From NCBI RefSeq assembly GCF_030409805.1, contig NZ_JAUFQP010000010.1:377001-441000 (forward strand): a stretch of 64,000 nucleotides of DNA, read 5' to 3'. Below the pieces are notes generated by a model that searched no databases, was not told the origin of the DNA, and saw only the letters and a list, made by a program, of their open reading frames with translations. The stretch comes from Algibacter miyuki. GTDB lineage: Bacteria; Bacteroidota; Bacteroidia; Flavobacteriales; Flavobacteriaceae. This document shows positions 1-9,687 of the stretch, one piece after another. Positions within the stretch are counted from its first letter, which is position 1; every line of letters begins with the position of its first letter. Position numbers and translations under genes: made by a program.

Positions 1-21
1 CACAGATATTGGTAGCTACTC

Positions 22-162
22 CTGATTGATGTGGTATCCTTTTTTTTGAATGCCTATAATTTGTTAAAAGTCTAAGTGAACATTTTAAGATTAACTTTAA
101 TTTAAAAAGATATAAGTGTAATAAAAAAAAGATATAACGGAAAGCAGGAAGAAACCTTTATG
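22..162 (+). repeat. Degenerate copy of a dispersed intergenic repeat
   Basis: The head resembles the motif GATTGATGCGGCATCC followed by a T run, here GATTGATGTGGTATCC. The tail resembles AAAAAGATATAGCGGAAAG, here AAAAAGATATAACGGAAAG. The same head and tail occur near 17990-18152, 26493-26611 and 44175-44350. The middle is AT-rich and not conserved. This copy is the most eroded and may begin before the window. No function is evident. Confidence 0.6.
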
Positions 163-207
163 GACAAGAAATAGCCTCTAGGTGCTAATTTTTATTATTT
201 TTGATTT

Positions 208-1269
208 ATGCTTAAAAACAAGAAAACGATTATGGCATTGCTGTTAATTCCGCAATATTTTTTCGTGAAATTATTAGAAGATTATCCGCAATTTGTGGAA
301 ACGTATTACAGTAATGGTCTGTATGTTTACGTGTCTAAAATGTTTCGTTTTACGTTGGGTTGGTTGCCTTTTTCGTTTGGTGATTTAGTGTATGCAGCAG
401 CTGGTTTTTATATTTTAAGATGGTTTTATTTGAATATAAAACGACTAAAAAGTGATACAAAACAGTGGTTTGCTGATGTTTTTTCGGTGGTTTCGATGCT
501 GTATTTTGCGTTTCATTTATTTTGGGGTTTTAATTATTACCGATTGCCGCTGTATAAAAGTTTGAATTTGGAGCCGGAATATTCAACAGAACAACTTGTA
601 AAAGTAACCGAGAATTTAATTTTAGAGGCAAACAATTTACATTTAAAAATAACCAAAAACGATACGACTAAAGTAACCATGCCTTTTAGTAAATCGGATA
701 TTTTAAAGTTGGCACCAGATGGTTATGAGGGCTTAAAAAAAACGTTTCCCAATTGGGAATACACGCCGCGAAGTGTTAAAAAATCGCTATTTAGTTACCC
801 ATTAACCTACATGGGTTTTAGCGGGTATTTGAATCCGTTAACAAACGAAGCACAAGTAAACGCTGTAATTCCAACCATTAAACTGGCTACAACGGCCACG
901 CATGAAATGGCACATCAATTAGGTTTTGCTGCAGAAAATGAAGCTAATTTTATTGGCTGTTTGGCGGCTATTAATCATGAAAACATATATTTTAATTATT
1001 GTGGTTACACCTTTGGTTTGCGCTATTGTTTAAATGAAATTTACAGACGTAACCCCGATTTACATAAGCAATTGATGGGCACTATAAATGTTGGAGTTTT
1101 GAAGAATTACGAAGAAGTACGCTTATTTTGGGACGCGCATCAAAACCCTACGGAACCTGTTTTCAAAAGTTTTTATAGTGGCTTTTTAAAAGCTAACAAA
1201 CAGGTAAAAGGCATGGAAAGCTATAGTTACGTGGTGGCTTTGCTTGTTAATTATTTTGAAGAAAAATAA
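208..1269 (+). CDS. DUF3810 family membrane protein, metalloprotease-like
   Basis: The 353-residue protein has an N-terminal hydrophobic part (about residues 8-115, several membrane spans) and a C-terminal soluble domain. That domain holds a zinc-protease motif H-E-M-A-H at residues 232-236, followed by A-E-N-E-A-N, where a glutamate could be the third metal ligand. This arrangement is typical of DUF3810, a family almost confined to Bacteroidota and of unknown substrate. A membrane-anchored metallopeptidase role is inferred from the motif only. The ATG at 208 follows the repeat region directly. The gene appears monocistronic, with 92 bases before the next gene. Confidence 0.88.
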   Translation: MLKNKKTIMALLLIPQYFFVKLLEDYPQFVETYYSNGLYVYVSKMFRFTLGWLPFSFGDLVYAAAGFYILRWFYLNIKRLKSDTKQWFADVFSVVSMLYFAFHLFWGFNYYRLPLYKSLNLEPEYSTEQLVKVTENLILEANNLHLKITKNDTTKVTMPFSKSDILKLAPDGYEGLKKTFPNWEYTPRSVKKSLFSYPLTYMGFSGYLNPLTNEAQVNAVIPTIKLATTATHEMAHQLGFAAENEANFIGCLAAINHENIYFNYCGYTFGLRYCLNEIYRRNPDLHKQLMGTINVGVLKNYEEVRLFWDAHQNPTEPVFKSFYSGFLKANKQVKGMESYSYVVALLVNYFEEK

Positions 1270-1361
1270 GACACTTTTAAATATTAACTTTTTTTTAAGT
1301 GTCGCACCTGCCTATGTAGTTAGATATTCTTACTTTTATGAGAAACTAACAGCTTATATTT

Positions 1362-4343
1362 ATGTTTAAAAACGTTCTAGGAATCTTGAGCTTCTTTTGC
1401 TACAGTTGCCTTTTTGGCCAAGATTACTTCCCGAAAAATGATGGTGTAACCACGACCAACACCAATTACACAGCATTCACTAATGCAAAAATCCATATTT
1501 CTAGCAGTCATATTATTAACAAAGGCACACTGCTAATAAAAGATGGTAAAGTAGTAGCCTCAGGAACCGAGGTTAGTATACCGAAAAACAGCAAAATTAT
1601 TAATATTGAAGGCAAAAGTATTTACCCTTCCTTTATTGATATGTATTCGGATTTTGGTATTGAAAAACCCAAACGAGAAACCGGTAACAGAAGTGCATCC
1701 CCACAATATGACGCCAGTAGAACGGGCTATTACTGGAACGACCATGTGATGCCAGAAAACCAAGCGCTTTCACAATTTAAGTTTGATGCTAAAAAAGCTA
1801 AAGATTTATTAGAAGCCGGGTTTGGAGTAGTTAACACCCACATTCAAGATGGTATTCATCGAGGAACCGGCACACTAGTTGCTTTAAACAGTCAAGCTGG
1901 AAATGAAACACGTATTCTTAAAGAGAAATCGGCACAATACCTGTCTTTTTCTAAAAGTGCATTATCTCGACAGTCTTATCCAAGTTCGCTCATGGGCAGC
2001 ATGGCATTACTTCGCCAATTTTATCTCGATGCAGAATGGTATAAAAAAGGACTCAGTAAAACGAAAGATTTATCTATTGAAGCCTTAAATAGAAACCAGA
2101 ATTTAATTCAAATTTTTGACGCAGGAAACAAAGCCAATGCACTAAGAGCCGATCTTGTTGGCGACCAATTTGGTATTCAATATGTTATTTTAGGTGGTGG
2201 TGATGAGTATGAGCGTATTGCCGATATAAAAAACACCAACGCCTCATTTATACTTCCTATAAATTTTCAAGATGCTTATGATGTTGAAAATAGTTTTTTA
2301 ACAAATTCACTAGCGCTTAGCGATATGAGAGCGTGGAGTCAAGAACCTACAAACCCGAAGGTTTTTGCCGAAAACAACATCGATTTTGCTTTAACAACGC
2401 ATACTTTAAAATCGCCAAGTGAGTTTAAAGACAAGTTAATACAAGCTATTGACAATGGACTTTCTAAAGAAAAAGCACTCGAAGCATTAACCACTATCCC
2501 GGCCAAATTACTGGGTCTACCATCAGAAATAGGGACGCTTACAAATGGTGCTTACGCTAACTTTTTAATTACTTCGGGAGATGTTTTTGATAAGAAAACA
2601 AAACTCTTTGAAAATTGGGTGCAAGGCGAGCAACACATGGTTACCAACATGAACACTAAAGATATTAGTGGTGATTATGAATTTAGCTTAGCCAATACAG
2701 TTTACAAGATGACGCTATCGGGAGATAGCAAAAAACTTAAATCTAAAGTGACGAGCGAAAGCAAAACTTTAGGCTCTAAAGTAAGTTATGATAATGATTG
2801 GCTTCAACTTTCATTAACCGCGATAGATTCTACTTCGGAAGGCTTTACCCGAGTTATGGCTCAGGTTGAAAACAATGCATCACTTAAAGGAAAAGCAATT
2901 TTACCTAATGGCGCAGAAACTGTTTTTTTAGCCACAAAAAATAAAAAAACAAAAACAGATTCCGAAGAAAAAGATGAAAAAAAGGCAGATTCGACAAAAA
3001 CCATTGCCGCTATAACGTACCCCAATACGGCTTACGGATTTAAAACCCTCCCAAAACAAGAAACATTACTTTTTAAAAACGCGACGGTTTGGACTAACGA
3101 AGCCGATGGTATTTTAAAAAACACCGATGTGCTTATTAAAAATGGTAAAATAATTAAAATTGGCAACAACCTTAGCGATACAAAAGCTGAAATCATTGAT
3201 GCTACCGGCAAGCATTTAACCGCTGGTATTATTGACGAGCACTCGCATGTTGCTGCAGCTTCAGTTAACGAAGGCGGTCAAAACTCATCGGCCGAAGTAA
3301 GTATGGAAGATGTTATCGATGATGAAGATATTGGTATTTATCGCAACCTAGCTGGTGGTGTAACATCTATGCAAATATTGCACGGTTCGGCAAATCCAAT
3401 CGGTGGGCGTTCGGCTATTATAAAATTAAAATGGGGCGAATCGGCCAATAATTTAATTTATAACGATTCTCCTAAATTTATAAAATTCGCGCTTGGCGAA
3501 AATGTAAAACAAACCAGACATACCAACGGCGTGCGTTTTCCGCAAACCAGAATGGGCGTGGAACAACTTTATATTGATTATTTTACCCGAGCAAAAGCCT
3601 ATAAAGCTTTAAAGAAAAGTGGAAAACCATATAGAAAAGACATCGAAATGGATGTGCTTGTTGAAATTCTGAATAAAGAACGTTTCATTTCTTGTCATTC
3701 TTATGTGCAAAGTGAAATTAATATGTTGATGAAAGTTGCGGAACAATTCGACTTCAATATTAATACATTCACCCATATATTAGAAGGTTATAAAGTGGCC
3801 GACAAAATGGTAGAACATGGCGTAGGTGGCTCAACCTTTAGCGATTGGTGGGCGTACAAATACGAAGTTAACGATGCCATTCCTTACAATGCTGCCATTA
3901 TGCACAATGCAGGTGTTACTGTAGCGATTAATAGTGACGACCCTGAAATGTCTAGACGTTTAAATCAAGAAGCAGCTAAAACCATTAAATACGGAGGTAT
4001 GAGCGAAGAAGACGCTTGGAAGTTCGTAACCTTAAACCCTGCCAAACTATTACATATTGATCATCGTGTGGGAAGTATAAAAGTTGGAAAAGATGCCGAT
4101 GTGGTATTATGGACCGATCACCCGATGTCTATTTATGCTAAAGCCGAAAAAACCATTATTGAAGGCGTAACTTATTTTGATTTAGAACGCGACAACAAAC
4201 TGCGTGCCGACATTAAAACAGAGAAAAACGAGTTGATAAACCAAATGCTTAAAGCTAAAAACAAAGGTTTAAAAACACAACCTATTAAGAAAAAGGAAAA
4301 AGAAGCAATGCATTGCGATTATGTAGGCAATCAAATTAATTAA
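1362..4343 (+). CDS. Exported tandem amidohydrolase family protein
   Basis: The 993-residue protein has a signal peptide (about residues 1-20) and two consecutive amidohydrolase-like modules. The C-terminal module (from about 575) keeps the metal-binding H-S-H at 627-629 and a late aspartate in an N-S-D-D-P-E motif near 857, so it is probably the catalytic half. The N-terminal module (about 35-440) has the fold features but D-M-Y-S-D where HxH is expected, so it looks inactive. A lysine- and acid-rich linker near 525-545 separates the halves. The family hydrolyses amide or ester bonds in small molecules or dipeptides; the substrate here is unknown. The next gene starts 10 bases on and encodes a related protein, so they probably form one operon and may form a complex. 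Confidence 0.85.
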   Translation: MFKNVLGILSFFCYSCLFGQDYFPKNDGVTTTNTNYTAFTNAKIHISSSHIINKGTLLIKDGKVVASGTEVSIPKNSKIINIEGKSIYPSFIDMYSDFGIEKPKRETGNRSASPQYDASRTGYYWNDHVMPENQALSQFKFDAKKAKDLLEAGFGVVNTHIQDGIHRGTGTLVALNSQAGNETRILKEKSAQYLSFSKSALSRQSYPSSLMGSMALLRQFYLDAEWYKKGLSKTKDLSIEALNRNQNLIQIFDAGNKANALRADLVGDQFGIQYVILGGGDEYERIADIKNTNASFILPINFQDAYDVENSFLTNSLALSDMRAWSQEPTNPKVFAENNIDFALTTHTLKSPSEFKDKLIQAIDNGLSKEKALEALTTIPAKLLGLPSEIGTLTNGAYANFLITSGDVFDKKTKLFENWVQGEQHMVTNMNTKDISGDYEFSLANTVYKMTLSGDSKKLKSKVTSESKTLGSKVSYDNDWLQLSLTAIDSTSEGFTRVMAQVENNASLKGKAILPNGAETVFLATKNKKTKTDSEEKDEKKADSTKTIAAITYPNTAYGFKTLPKQETLLFKNATVWTNEADGILKNTDVLIKNGKIIKIGNNLSDTKAEIIDATGKHLTAGIIDEHSHVAAASVNEGGQNSSAEVSMEDVIDDEDIGIYRNLAGGVTSMQILHGSANPIGGRSAIIKLKWGESANNLIYNDSPKFIKFALGENVKQTRHTNGVRFPQTRMGVEQLYIDYFTRAKAYKALKKSGKPYRKDIEMDVLVEILNKERFISCHSYVQSEINMLMKVAEQFDFNINTFTHILEGYKVADKMVEHGVGGSTFSDWWAYKYEVNDAIPYNAAIMHNAGVTVAINSDDPEMSRRLNQEAAKTIKYGGMSEEDAWKFVTLNPAKLLHIDHRVGSIKVGKDADVVLWTDHPMSIYAKAEKTIIEGVTYFDLERDNKLRADIKTEKNELINQMLKAKNKGLKTQPIKKKEKEAMHCDYVGNQIN

Positions 4344-4353
4344 AACGAAGACA

Positions 4354-5655
4354 ATGAAATATTTCAATTTATATATCGCGTGTGCCTGCCTCCTATTTTT
4401 CGGATCTATACACGCCCAACAAACACCCGCAAAAAAACAAAGCAAAGCCCTATCTATAGAAGGAGCAACCGCCCATTTAGGCAATGGTAAAGTTATTGAA
4501 AACGCCCTCATTATGTTTAATGAAGGAAAAATCACTTTTATAGGAAGTGCCCATATGAGAATTGCTCGTATAGGCAAAGTTATCGACGCTAAAGGCAAAC
4601 ATGTTTACCCTGGTTTTATTATTCCGAATTCTACTTTAGGTTTAGTTGAAATTGATGCGGTAAAAGCCAGTGATGACGACTCCGAAATTGGAACTTGGAA
4701 CCCAAACATTAGAAGTTTAATTGCTTATAATGCCGAATCTAAAGTAGTAGAGTCTATGAGACCAAACGGTGTTTTACTCGGGCAAATAACACCACGTGGC
4801 GGGCGTATTTCGGGCACCTCATCTGTAGTACAATTTGATGCTTGGAACTGGGAAGATGCTGCCGTAAAAACCGATGAAGGTATTCATATTAATTGGCCAA
4901 GCAACTTTTCCAGAGGACGCAGTTGGCTGGGTGAAGATCCTGGTCTAAAAATGAATAAAGCGTATGCCGACCAAGTTAAAGCCATAGAAGATTATTTTAA
5001 TAATGCCAAAGCCTATTCCAAAGCAACGCCATCTATAACCAACTTAGCTTACGAAGCGCTTAAAGGTATTTTTGATGGTTCTAAAAAACTATACGTTAAT
5101 GTGAATGATGAAAAAGGCATTATAGATGCCGTTAACTTTTCTAAAAAGAACAACATTGCAAACACGGTTATCGTTGGTGGTCAAGACGCGTATAAGGTGG
5201 CAGACATTTTAACGGCAAACAATATTCCAGTGATATTAAACCGTGTACATTCTAGACCAAACCAAACCGATGATGATTACGATTTACCATATAAAACCGC
5301 AAAATTATTAGTAGATCAAGGTGTTATAGTCGCATTACAAGCGAACGGCCAAATGGAGCGCATGAACACAAGAAACCTACCTTTTTATGCAGGTACCACT
5401 GTTGCTCATGGTTTAACTAAAGCACAAGCTTTACAATTAATCACTTTAAATCCTGCTAAAATATTAGGCATCGATGCCATGTACGGTTCATTAGAAACGG
5501 GTAAAAGTGCGACCTTATTTATAAGTGAAGGCGATGCTTTAGATATGCGCACCAACATCATCTCGCATGCTTTTATAGACGGACGCCTAATTAGTCTAGA
5601 AACGCACCAAACAGAGTTATGGAAACGCTATTCCGAGAAACATCAATCCAATTAA
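4354..5655 (+). CDS. Exported amidohydrolase-like protein, likely catalytically degenerate
   Basis: The 433-residue protein starts with a signal peptide ending near residue 21 (H-A-Q-Q). It has the amidohydrolase composite fold, with an N-terminal beta-sandwich strand set and a C-terminal stretch L-I-T-L-N-P-A-K-I-L-G typical of imidazolonepropionase-like members. The HxH motif expected after V-Y-P-G-F-I is replaced by I-P-N-S-T, as in the N-terminal half of the preceding protein. It therefore probably lacks the binuclear metal centre. It lies 10 bases behind the 993-residue amidohydrolase and ends at a bidirectional terminator. Co-function with its neighbour is inferred. Confidence 0.8.
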   Translation: MKYFNLYIACACLLFFGSIHAQQTPAKKQSKALSIEGATAHLGNGKVIENALIMFNEGKITFIGSAHMRIARIGKVIDAKGKHVYPGFIIPNSTLGLVEIDAVKASDDDSEIGTWNPNIRSLIAYNAESKVVESMRPNGVLLGQITPRGGRISGTSSVVQFDAWNWEDAAVKTDEGIHINWPSNFSRGRSWLGEDPGLKMNKAYADQVKAIEDYFNNAKAYSKATPSITNLAYEALKGIFDGSKKLYVNVNDEKGIIDAVNFSKKNNIANTVIVGGQDAYKVADILTANNIPVILNRVHSRPNQTDDDYDLPYKTAKLLVDQGVIVALQANGQMERMNTRNLPFYAGTTVAHGLTKAQALQLITLNPAKILGIDAMYGSLETGKSATLFISEGDALDMRTNIISHAFIDGRLISLETHQTELWKRYSEKHQSN

Positions 5656-5662
5656 ACCCCAT

Positions 5663-5694
5663 AAAAAAAGCAAGCTTAACAGCTTGCTTTTTTA
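5663..5694. terminator. Bidirectional intrinsic terminator
   Basis: The stem GCAAGCT / AGCTTGC has a TAAC loop and is flanked by A and T runs, so it can end transcription from both the amidohydrolase operon (+) and the convergent lipoprotein gene (-). Confidence 0.85.
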
Positions 5695-5719
5695 TTTTAT
5701 ATTTGTTCTTTACTGCAAA

Positions 5720-6517
5720 TTACTTAGCAATTTCAGCTGTTTCTGGAGTTTCAAAAATAGCATTATCTGGAGCTGTTTGAGATAATTTTACATCTGTAAA
5801 AACATCTTTTCTTTTGCTTTTTCCTGGGGCATTATTTTCTGTTGTAAAACCTTCCATGCTTTCAACAAGTTCTAAACCATTCACAGTTTGCCAATCTGTG
5901 TAACGTCTAAAATGTAATTCCGAACTTTTTTCTTTTGAAAAATAAGTTACAGTATAACCCAACCATGCCATTTTATAAGTCGTTGGATTGTAATAAAGCA
6001 CATAATCATCTCCTGAAGATTCACCAACACCATTTTCATACGAAATTTTAATTCCTGGATATGTTACACCTTCGAAAGTAATAGACTCTGCATCGCTATA
6101 AATAATACCATCATCGGCTAAAACAAAAGGCATCGCGTAGAAATAAAACATTAAATTATAGAAAAAACGAGGATTACCTTTAAAGGCTTTATCGTTTTTA
6201 CTGTTCAACCAAATATCGTTGCTATTCGCACCAATGGTATGATCTGGCATATCTACTACAATATTTCTATTCTTTAAATTGGTAATAGTCGATACATTTC
6301 CATCGTCCTTTACTTGCGTATAAGCTAGTGATTGCATGCTATTCCAAGTCTCTAAACCACCGTGAGCATCAAATACTTTTACTAAAGCTTCTGGATAGTT
6401 TTTGGTTGGAGCAGCCGTTTCTTCAGCTGTAGTTTCTGCCTTTACAGTTTCTTTTTTTGTTTCATTTTTACAAGAAAACATTGAAATGGTAAGTAATAAT
6501 AAAAAAATGTGTTTCAT
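5720..6517 (-). CDS. DUF6503 family lipoprotein
   Basis: The 265-residue protein has a lipoprotein signal with the lipobox S-C at residues 15-16 (M-F-S-C-K-N-E). A low-complexity K/E/T/A linker follows to about residue 38, then a single beta-rich domain to the end. Regular Y-P-G-I-K-I-S-Y and W-L-G-Y-T-V strands fit the DUF6503 family of Flavobacteriia, a LolA/LolB-like or heparinase-like beta scaffold of unknown role. It is convergent with the amidohydrolase operon. Its start is 77 bases from the divergent methyltransferase gene. Confidence 0.75.
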   Translation of the reverse strand: MKHIFLLLLTISMFSCKNETKKETVKAETTAEETAAPTKNYPEALVKVFDAHGGLETWNSMQSLAYTQVKDDGNVSTITNLKNRNIVVDMPDHTIGANSNDIWLNSKNDKAFKGNPRFFYNLMFYFYAMPFVLADDGIIYSDAESITFEGVTYPGIKISYENGVGESSGDDYVLYYNPTTYKMAWLGYTVTYFSKEKSSELHFRRYTDWQTVNGLELVESMEGFTTENNAPGKSKRKDVFTDVKLSQTAPDNAIFETPETAEIAK

Positions 6518-6577
6518 AGTGGTTTTTTAATTTTAACCTAAGTCGTAAATAAGCGCTCAAAATTACATTAAATAAAT

Positions 6578-6585
6578 TATTTTTG
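6578..6585 (+). promoter_or_regulatory. Candidate -7 promoter element very close to a start codon
   Basis: TATTTTTG matches the Bacteroidota -7 consensus TAnnTTTG exactly. It ends 8 bases before the ATG at 6594, which would make the methyltransferase mRNA nearly leaderless. No clear TTG -33 element is visible, so this is tentative. Confidence 0.4.
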
Positions 6586-6593
6586 TTAAACCT

Positions 6594-7391
6594 ATGATAA
6601 AAGAAATTACAAGTATCCAAAATCCGTATATAAAACAACTCTTGTTACTCAAAGAGAAATCTAGAGCACGTAAAAAATCGGGCTTATTTTTAATTGAAGG
6701 CGTTCGCGAAATAGAACTCGCTATAAAAGGCGGCTACGTGCTAGACACGATTTTATTTTACCCAGAACTTTTTTCTGAAACGGCACTAAACACGCTAACT
6801 ACGAGTCAGAATTCAACTATTGAAATCTCTAAAGACGTTTACGAAAAACTTGCTTACCGAAGCACTACGGAAGGTGTTTTAGCCGTTGCCAAACCGAAAA
6901 GCCACCTGATAAGTGATTTAAAATTTAACACCCAATCGCCATTAATTCTAATTGCTGAAGCACCGGAAAAACCGGGTAATATTGGTGCTATTTTACGTAC
7001 TGCCGATGCAGCCAATGCCGATGCTGTAATTATTGCCAATCCCAAAGGCGATTTATACAACCCCAATATTATTCGTTCTAGCGTAGGTTGTGTGTTTACC
7101 AATACCATTGCAACCGGTTCTACTACCGAAATTATAACATTTCTAAAAGCCCATAATATTAATATTTACTGTGCTGCGTTGCAAGCTTCGGTAGACTATC
7201 ATACCCAAGATTTCACAAAAGCCACGGCCCTAGTTGTTGGCACAGAAGCTACCGGCTTAAGTGACGAGTGGCGCGTCAATTCAACCCAAAATATTATTAT
7301 CCCTATGCAAGGCGAAATCGATTCTATGAATGTTTCCGTTGCCGCAGGAATTCTTATTTTTGAAGCCAAACGCCAACGCGATTTTAAGTAA
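6594..7391 (+). CDS. TrmH/SpoU-family RNA 2'-O-methyltransferase
   Basis: The 265-residue protein has an N-terminal substrate-binding L30e-like domain (about 1-100) and a C-terminal SPOUT domain (about 115-262). The three SpoU motifs are visible: N-I-G-A-I-L-R-T near 125-132, the V-G-T-E-A-T-G-L region near 213-220, and S-M-N-V-S-V-A-A-G near 243-251. This architecture matches 23S rRNA Gm2251/tRNA-type methyltransferases such as RlmB. The exact RNA target cannot be told from sequence. It is transcribed away from the lipoprotein gene and is followed after 53 bases by a T9SS substrate gene. Confidence 0.9.
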   Translation: MIKEITSIQNPYIKQLLLLKEKSRARKKSGLFLIEGVREIELAIKGGYVLDTILFYPELFSETALNTLTTSQNSTIEISKDVYEKLAYRSTTEGVLAVAKPKSHLISDLKFNTQSPLILIAEAPEKPGNIGAILRTADAANADAVIIANPKGDLYNPNIIRSSVGCVFTNTIATGSTTEIITFLKAHNINIYCAALQASVDYHTQDFTKATALVVGTEATGLSDEWRVNSTQNIIIPMQGEIDSMNVSVAAGILIFEAKRQRDFK

Positions 7392-7444
7392 TATCATGGA
7401 AACCATAAAACCCTTAATATTAATCCATTTTAAATTTAAAAACT

Positions 7445-8227
7445 ATGCAGAAAACATTACTCTCTTTTTTTATTCTACTAAGCTACTTAGGTTTTTCTCA
7501 AAACCCGAATTTAGTTTATAATGGCAATGTAGAATTATTCTCATCACCAACAAGTTCACCATCAGGATGGTCGTCTTCTAGCGATTTTGGAGGTTTTAAT
7601 CAAAACACTACCGATTTTAGTGAAGGTGCTAGCAGTGTACAATTTAATCCAATGTTTACTGATTTAATGATGTTTACCACAGTGGCCATACCTTTGGAAG
7701 CCAATAAAACCTATAACATTAAATACAGCTACAAATTCCTTGGAAATGCGTTTGATACTGACGATAATATTAAATTTCAAATTTACCTAACATCTACCGA
7801 AAAGTTTGAAAACTTTGTTAGTATTACAAACAACGAGTGGAACACGGTTGAAGTACAATACACCCCAACCGTATCTGATGCAGATGCAGAAGCTAGTATT
7901 ACAGTAACTCCAGGAGATTCAGAATACGCTGTATTATTCGACGATATTCAAATTGTGGAAGCGGCTGTATTATCTAACACCGATGTTTCAAAAGAAAAAC
8001 ACATCAATTTAGTCCCCCTTGGCAATAATCAATATCAAATAAAAACAGGGGCAGATACACAAATTTCTAACGTGTCGTTATATTCTATATTAGGCGCCAA
8101 GCAAAGGTTATCTCCAGCATCAAAAAGGGATCAAAACTATAATTTAAATCACCTTTCGGCTGGTCTTTATGTTTTTCATATTACAACCAATACCCAACAA
8201 ATTGCCGAAAAAATATTGATTAAATAA
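7445..8227 (+). CDS. T9SS type A sorting domain protein with carbohydrate-binding-like domain
   Basis: The 260-residue protein has a signal peptide (about 1-18, ending G-F-S-Q). A jelly-roll domain (about 20-175) begins N-L-V-Y-N-G-N-V-E-L-F, the usual opening of CBM4/9-like sugar-binding modules in Bacteroidota. The last ~75 residues form a type A C-terminal sorting domain with V-S-L-Y-S-I-L-G and ending A-E-K-I-L-I-K. It is predicted to be exported by Sec, then carried to the cell surface or released by the type IX secretion system. No catalytic domain is present, so adhesion or glycan binding is inferred. Confidence 0.82.
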   Translation: MQKTLLSFFILLSYLGFSQNPNLVYNGNVELFSSPTSSPSGWSSSSDFGGFNQNTTDFSEGASSVQFNPMFTDLMMFTTVAIPLEANKTYNIKYSYKFLGNAFDTDDNIKFQIYLTSTEKFENFVSITNNEWNTVEVQYTPTVSDADAEASITVTPGDSEYAVLFDDIQIVEAAVLSNTDVSKEKHINLVPLGNNQYQIKTGADTQISNVSLYSILGAKQRLSPASKRDQNYNLNHLSAGLYVFHITTNTQQIAEKILIK

Positions 8228-8259
8228 TACCTTAATTTAAATTACGAACTATAGCGTTA

Positions 8260-9492
8260 ATGAATTCAACAACCCTTTTTTACATTATAATCGCCTTAAT
8301 CCTTATCAATTTTATAGTTGATAAAATTTTAGACGCCTTAAATGCGAAGCACTTTAATGATGCACTTCCCGAAGATTTACAAGATGTTTACGATGTAGTG
8401 GAATACAAAAAATCGCAGCAGTACAAAGCCACCAACTATAAATTTGGGCTGCTAACATCTACCTTTTCGGTGGTGCTTACTTTAAGTTTTTTATGGTTTG
8501 ATGGTTTTGAATTCATTGACAATATAGCCCGTAGTTACAGTACAAACCCTATAATTATCGCACTAATATTCTTCGGAATTATTACCGTAGGTAGCGATAT
8601 ACTCACCACACCATTTTCGTATTACAGCACCTTTGTAATTGAAGAAAAATTTGGGTTTAACAAAACCACAAAAGGCACGTTCTTTTTAGATAAACTAAAA
8701 GGCTGGCTCATGATGGCCGTTGTTGGCGGTGGTATTTTGGCTTTAATTATTTGGTTTTACCAGCTTACAGGCGACAATTTTTGGCTGTATGCTTGGGGAT
8801 TAGTTGCTGTTTTCAGTTTGGTTATGAATATGTTTTACTCCAAACTTATTGTGCCACTTTTTAACAAACAAACTCCATTAGAAGCCGGAAGTTTACGCGA
8901 TAAAATATCGGCATACGCCAGTACGGTAGGTTTTAAAATTGATAAAATATTTGTAATTGATGGCTCTAAACGCAGTACCAAAGCCAATGCTTACTTTTCA
9001 GGTTTTGGAAGCGAAAAACGCGTTACGCTTTATGATACTTTAATAAACGATTTAGATGAAGATGAAATTGTTGCTGTGCTTGCCCACGAGGTTGGCCACT
9101 ATAAAAAGAAACACATCATTTTTAATTTGATAACCTCTATTTTACTCACCGGTTTTACACTTTTTATATTATCGCTTTTTATTTCTAATCCGTTATTATC
9201 GGAAGCTTTAGGTGTGCAAATACCAAGTTTCCATATTGGGTTGGTGGCTTTCGGGATGCTCTACGCGCCTATTTCGGAAATTACAGGTTTAATAATGAAT
9301 ATGTTTTCTAGAAAATTTGAATACCAAGCCGACAATTACGCGAAAAACACCTACAAAGCCGACCCCTTAATTACCTCCTTAAAGAAGCTTTCTAAAAACA
9401 GTTTAAGTAATTTAACACCGCACCCAGCTTATGTTTTTATGCATTACTCCCACCCGACACTTTTAGAACGTATTGGGAATTTAAAAAAATAA
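8260..9492 (+). CDS. M48 family metallopeptidase, Ste24/CAAX-protease-like
   Basis: The 410-residue integral membrane protein has hydrophobic spans near 5-22, 65-85, 95-115, 150-170, 175-200 and 290-345. The zinc motif H-E-V-G-H lies at 276-280, and the downstream E-Y-Q-A-D-N (about 355) supplies the third ligand. An N-terminal M48 region precedes the protease, as in Ste24 (CAAX prenyl protease 1) homologues. In bacteria this family is thought to act in membrane protein quality control; the target is not known. It lies 32 bases after the T9SS gene on the same strand. Confidence 0.9.
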   Translation: MNSTTLFYIIIALILINFIVDKILDALNAKHFNDALPEDLQDVYDVVEYKKSQQYKATNYKFGLLTSTFSVVLTLSFLWFDGFEFIDNIARSYSTNPIIIALIFFGIITVGSDILTTPFSYYSTFVIEEKFGFNKTTKGTFFLDKLKGWLMMAVVGGGILALIIWFYQLTGDNFWLYAWGLVAVFSLVMNMFYSKLIVPLFNKQTPLEAGSLRDKISAYASTVGFKIDKIFVIDGSKRSTKANAYFSGFGSEKRVTLYDTLINDLDEDEIVAVLAHEVGHYKKKHIIFNLITSILLTGFTLFILSLFISNPLLSEALGVQIPSFHIGLVAFGMLYAPISEITGLIMNMFSRKFEYQADNYAKNTYKADPLITSLKKLSKNSLSNLTPHPAYVFMHYSHPTLLERIGNLKK

Positions 9493-9687
9493 GTCACTCT
9501 CTGTTTTTTGTTATTTTGAAGTTAGGGGGAATTGAATACGCTAAGTTGTTAATTTTGATGGCTTTTTGTTTAGATTTATTGTTGAATTTGTAAAAGTTTT
9601 TGGCTATTTTCGTTTGAGGTTGGGAGTTACGTTTAAAATGATTACCGCGCCACTAAACCTCATGAGCAATTATAAGAGAACTAAAAA

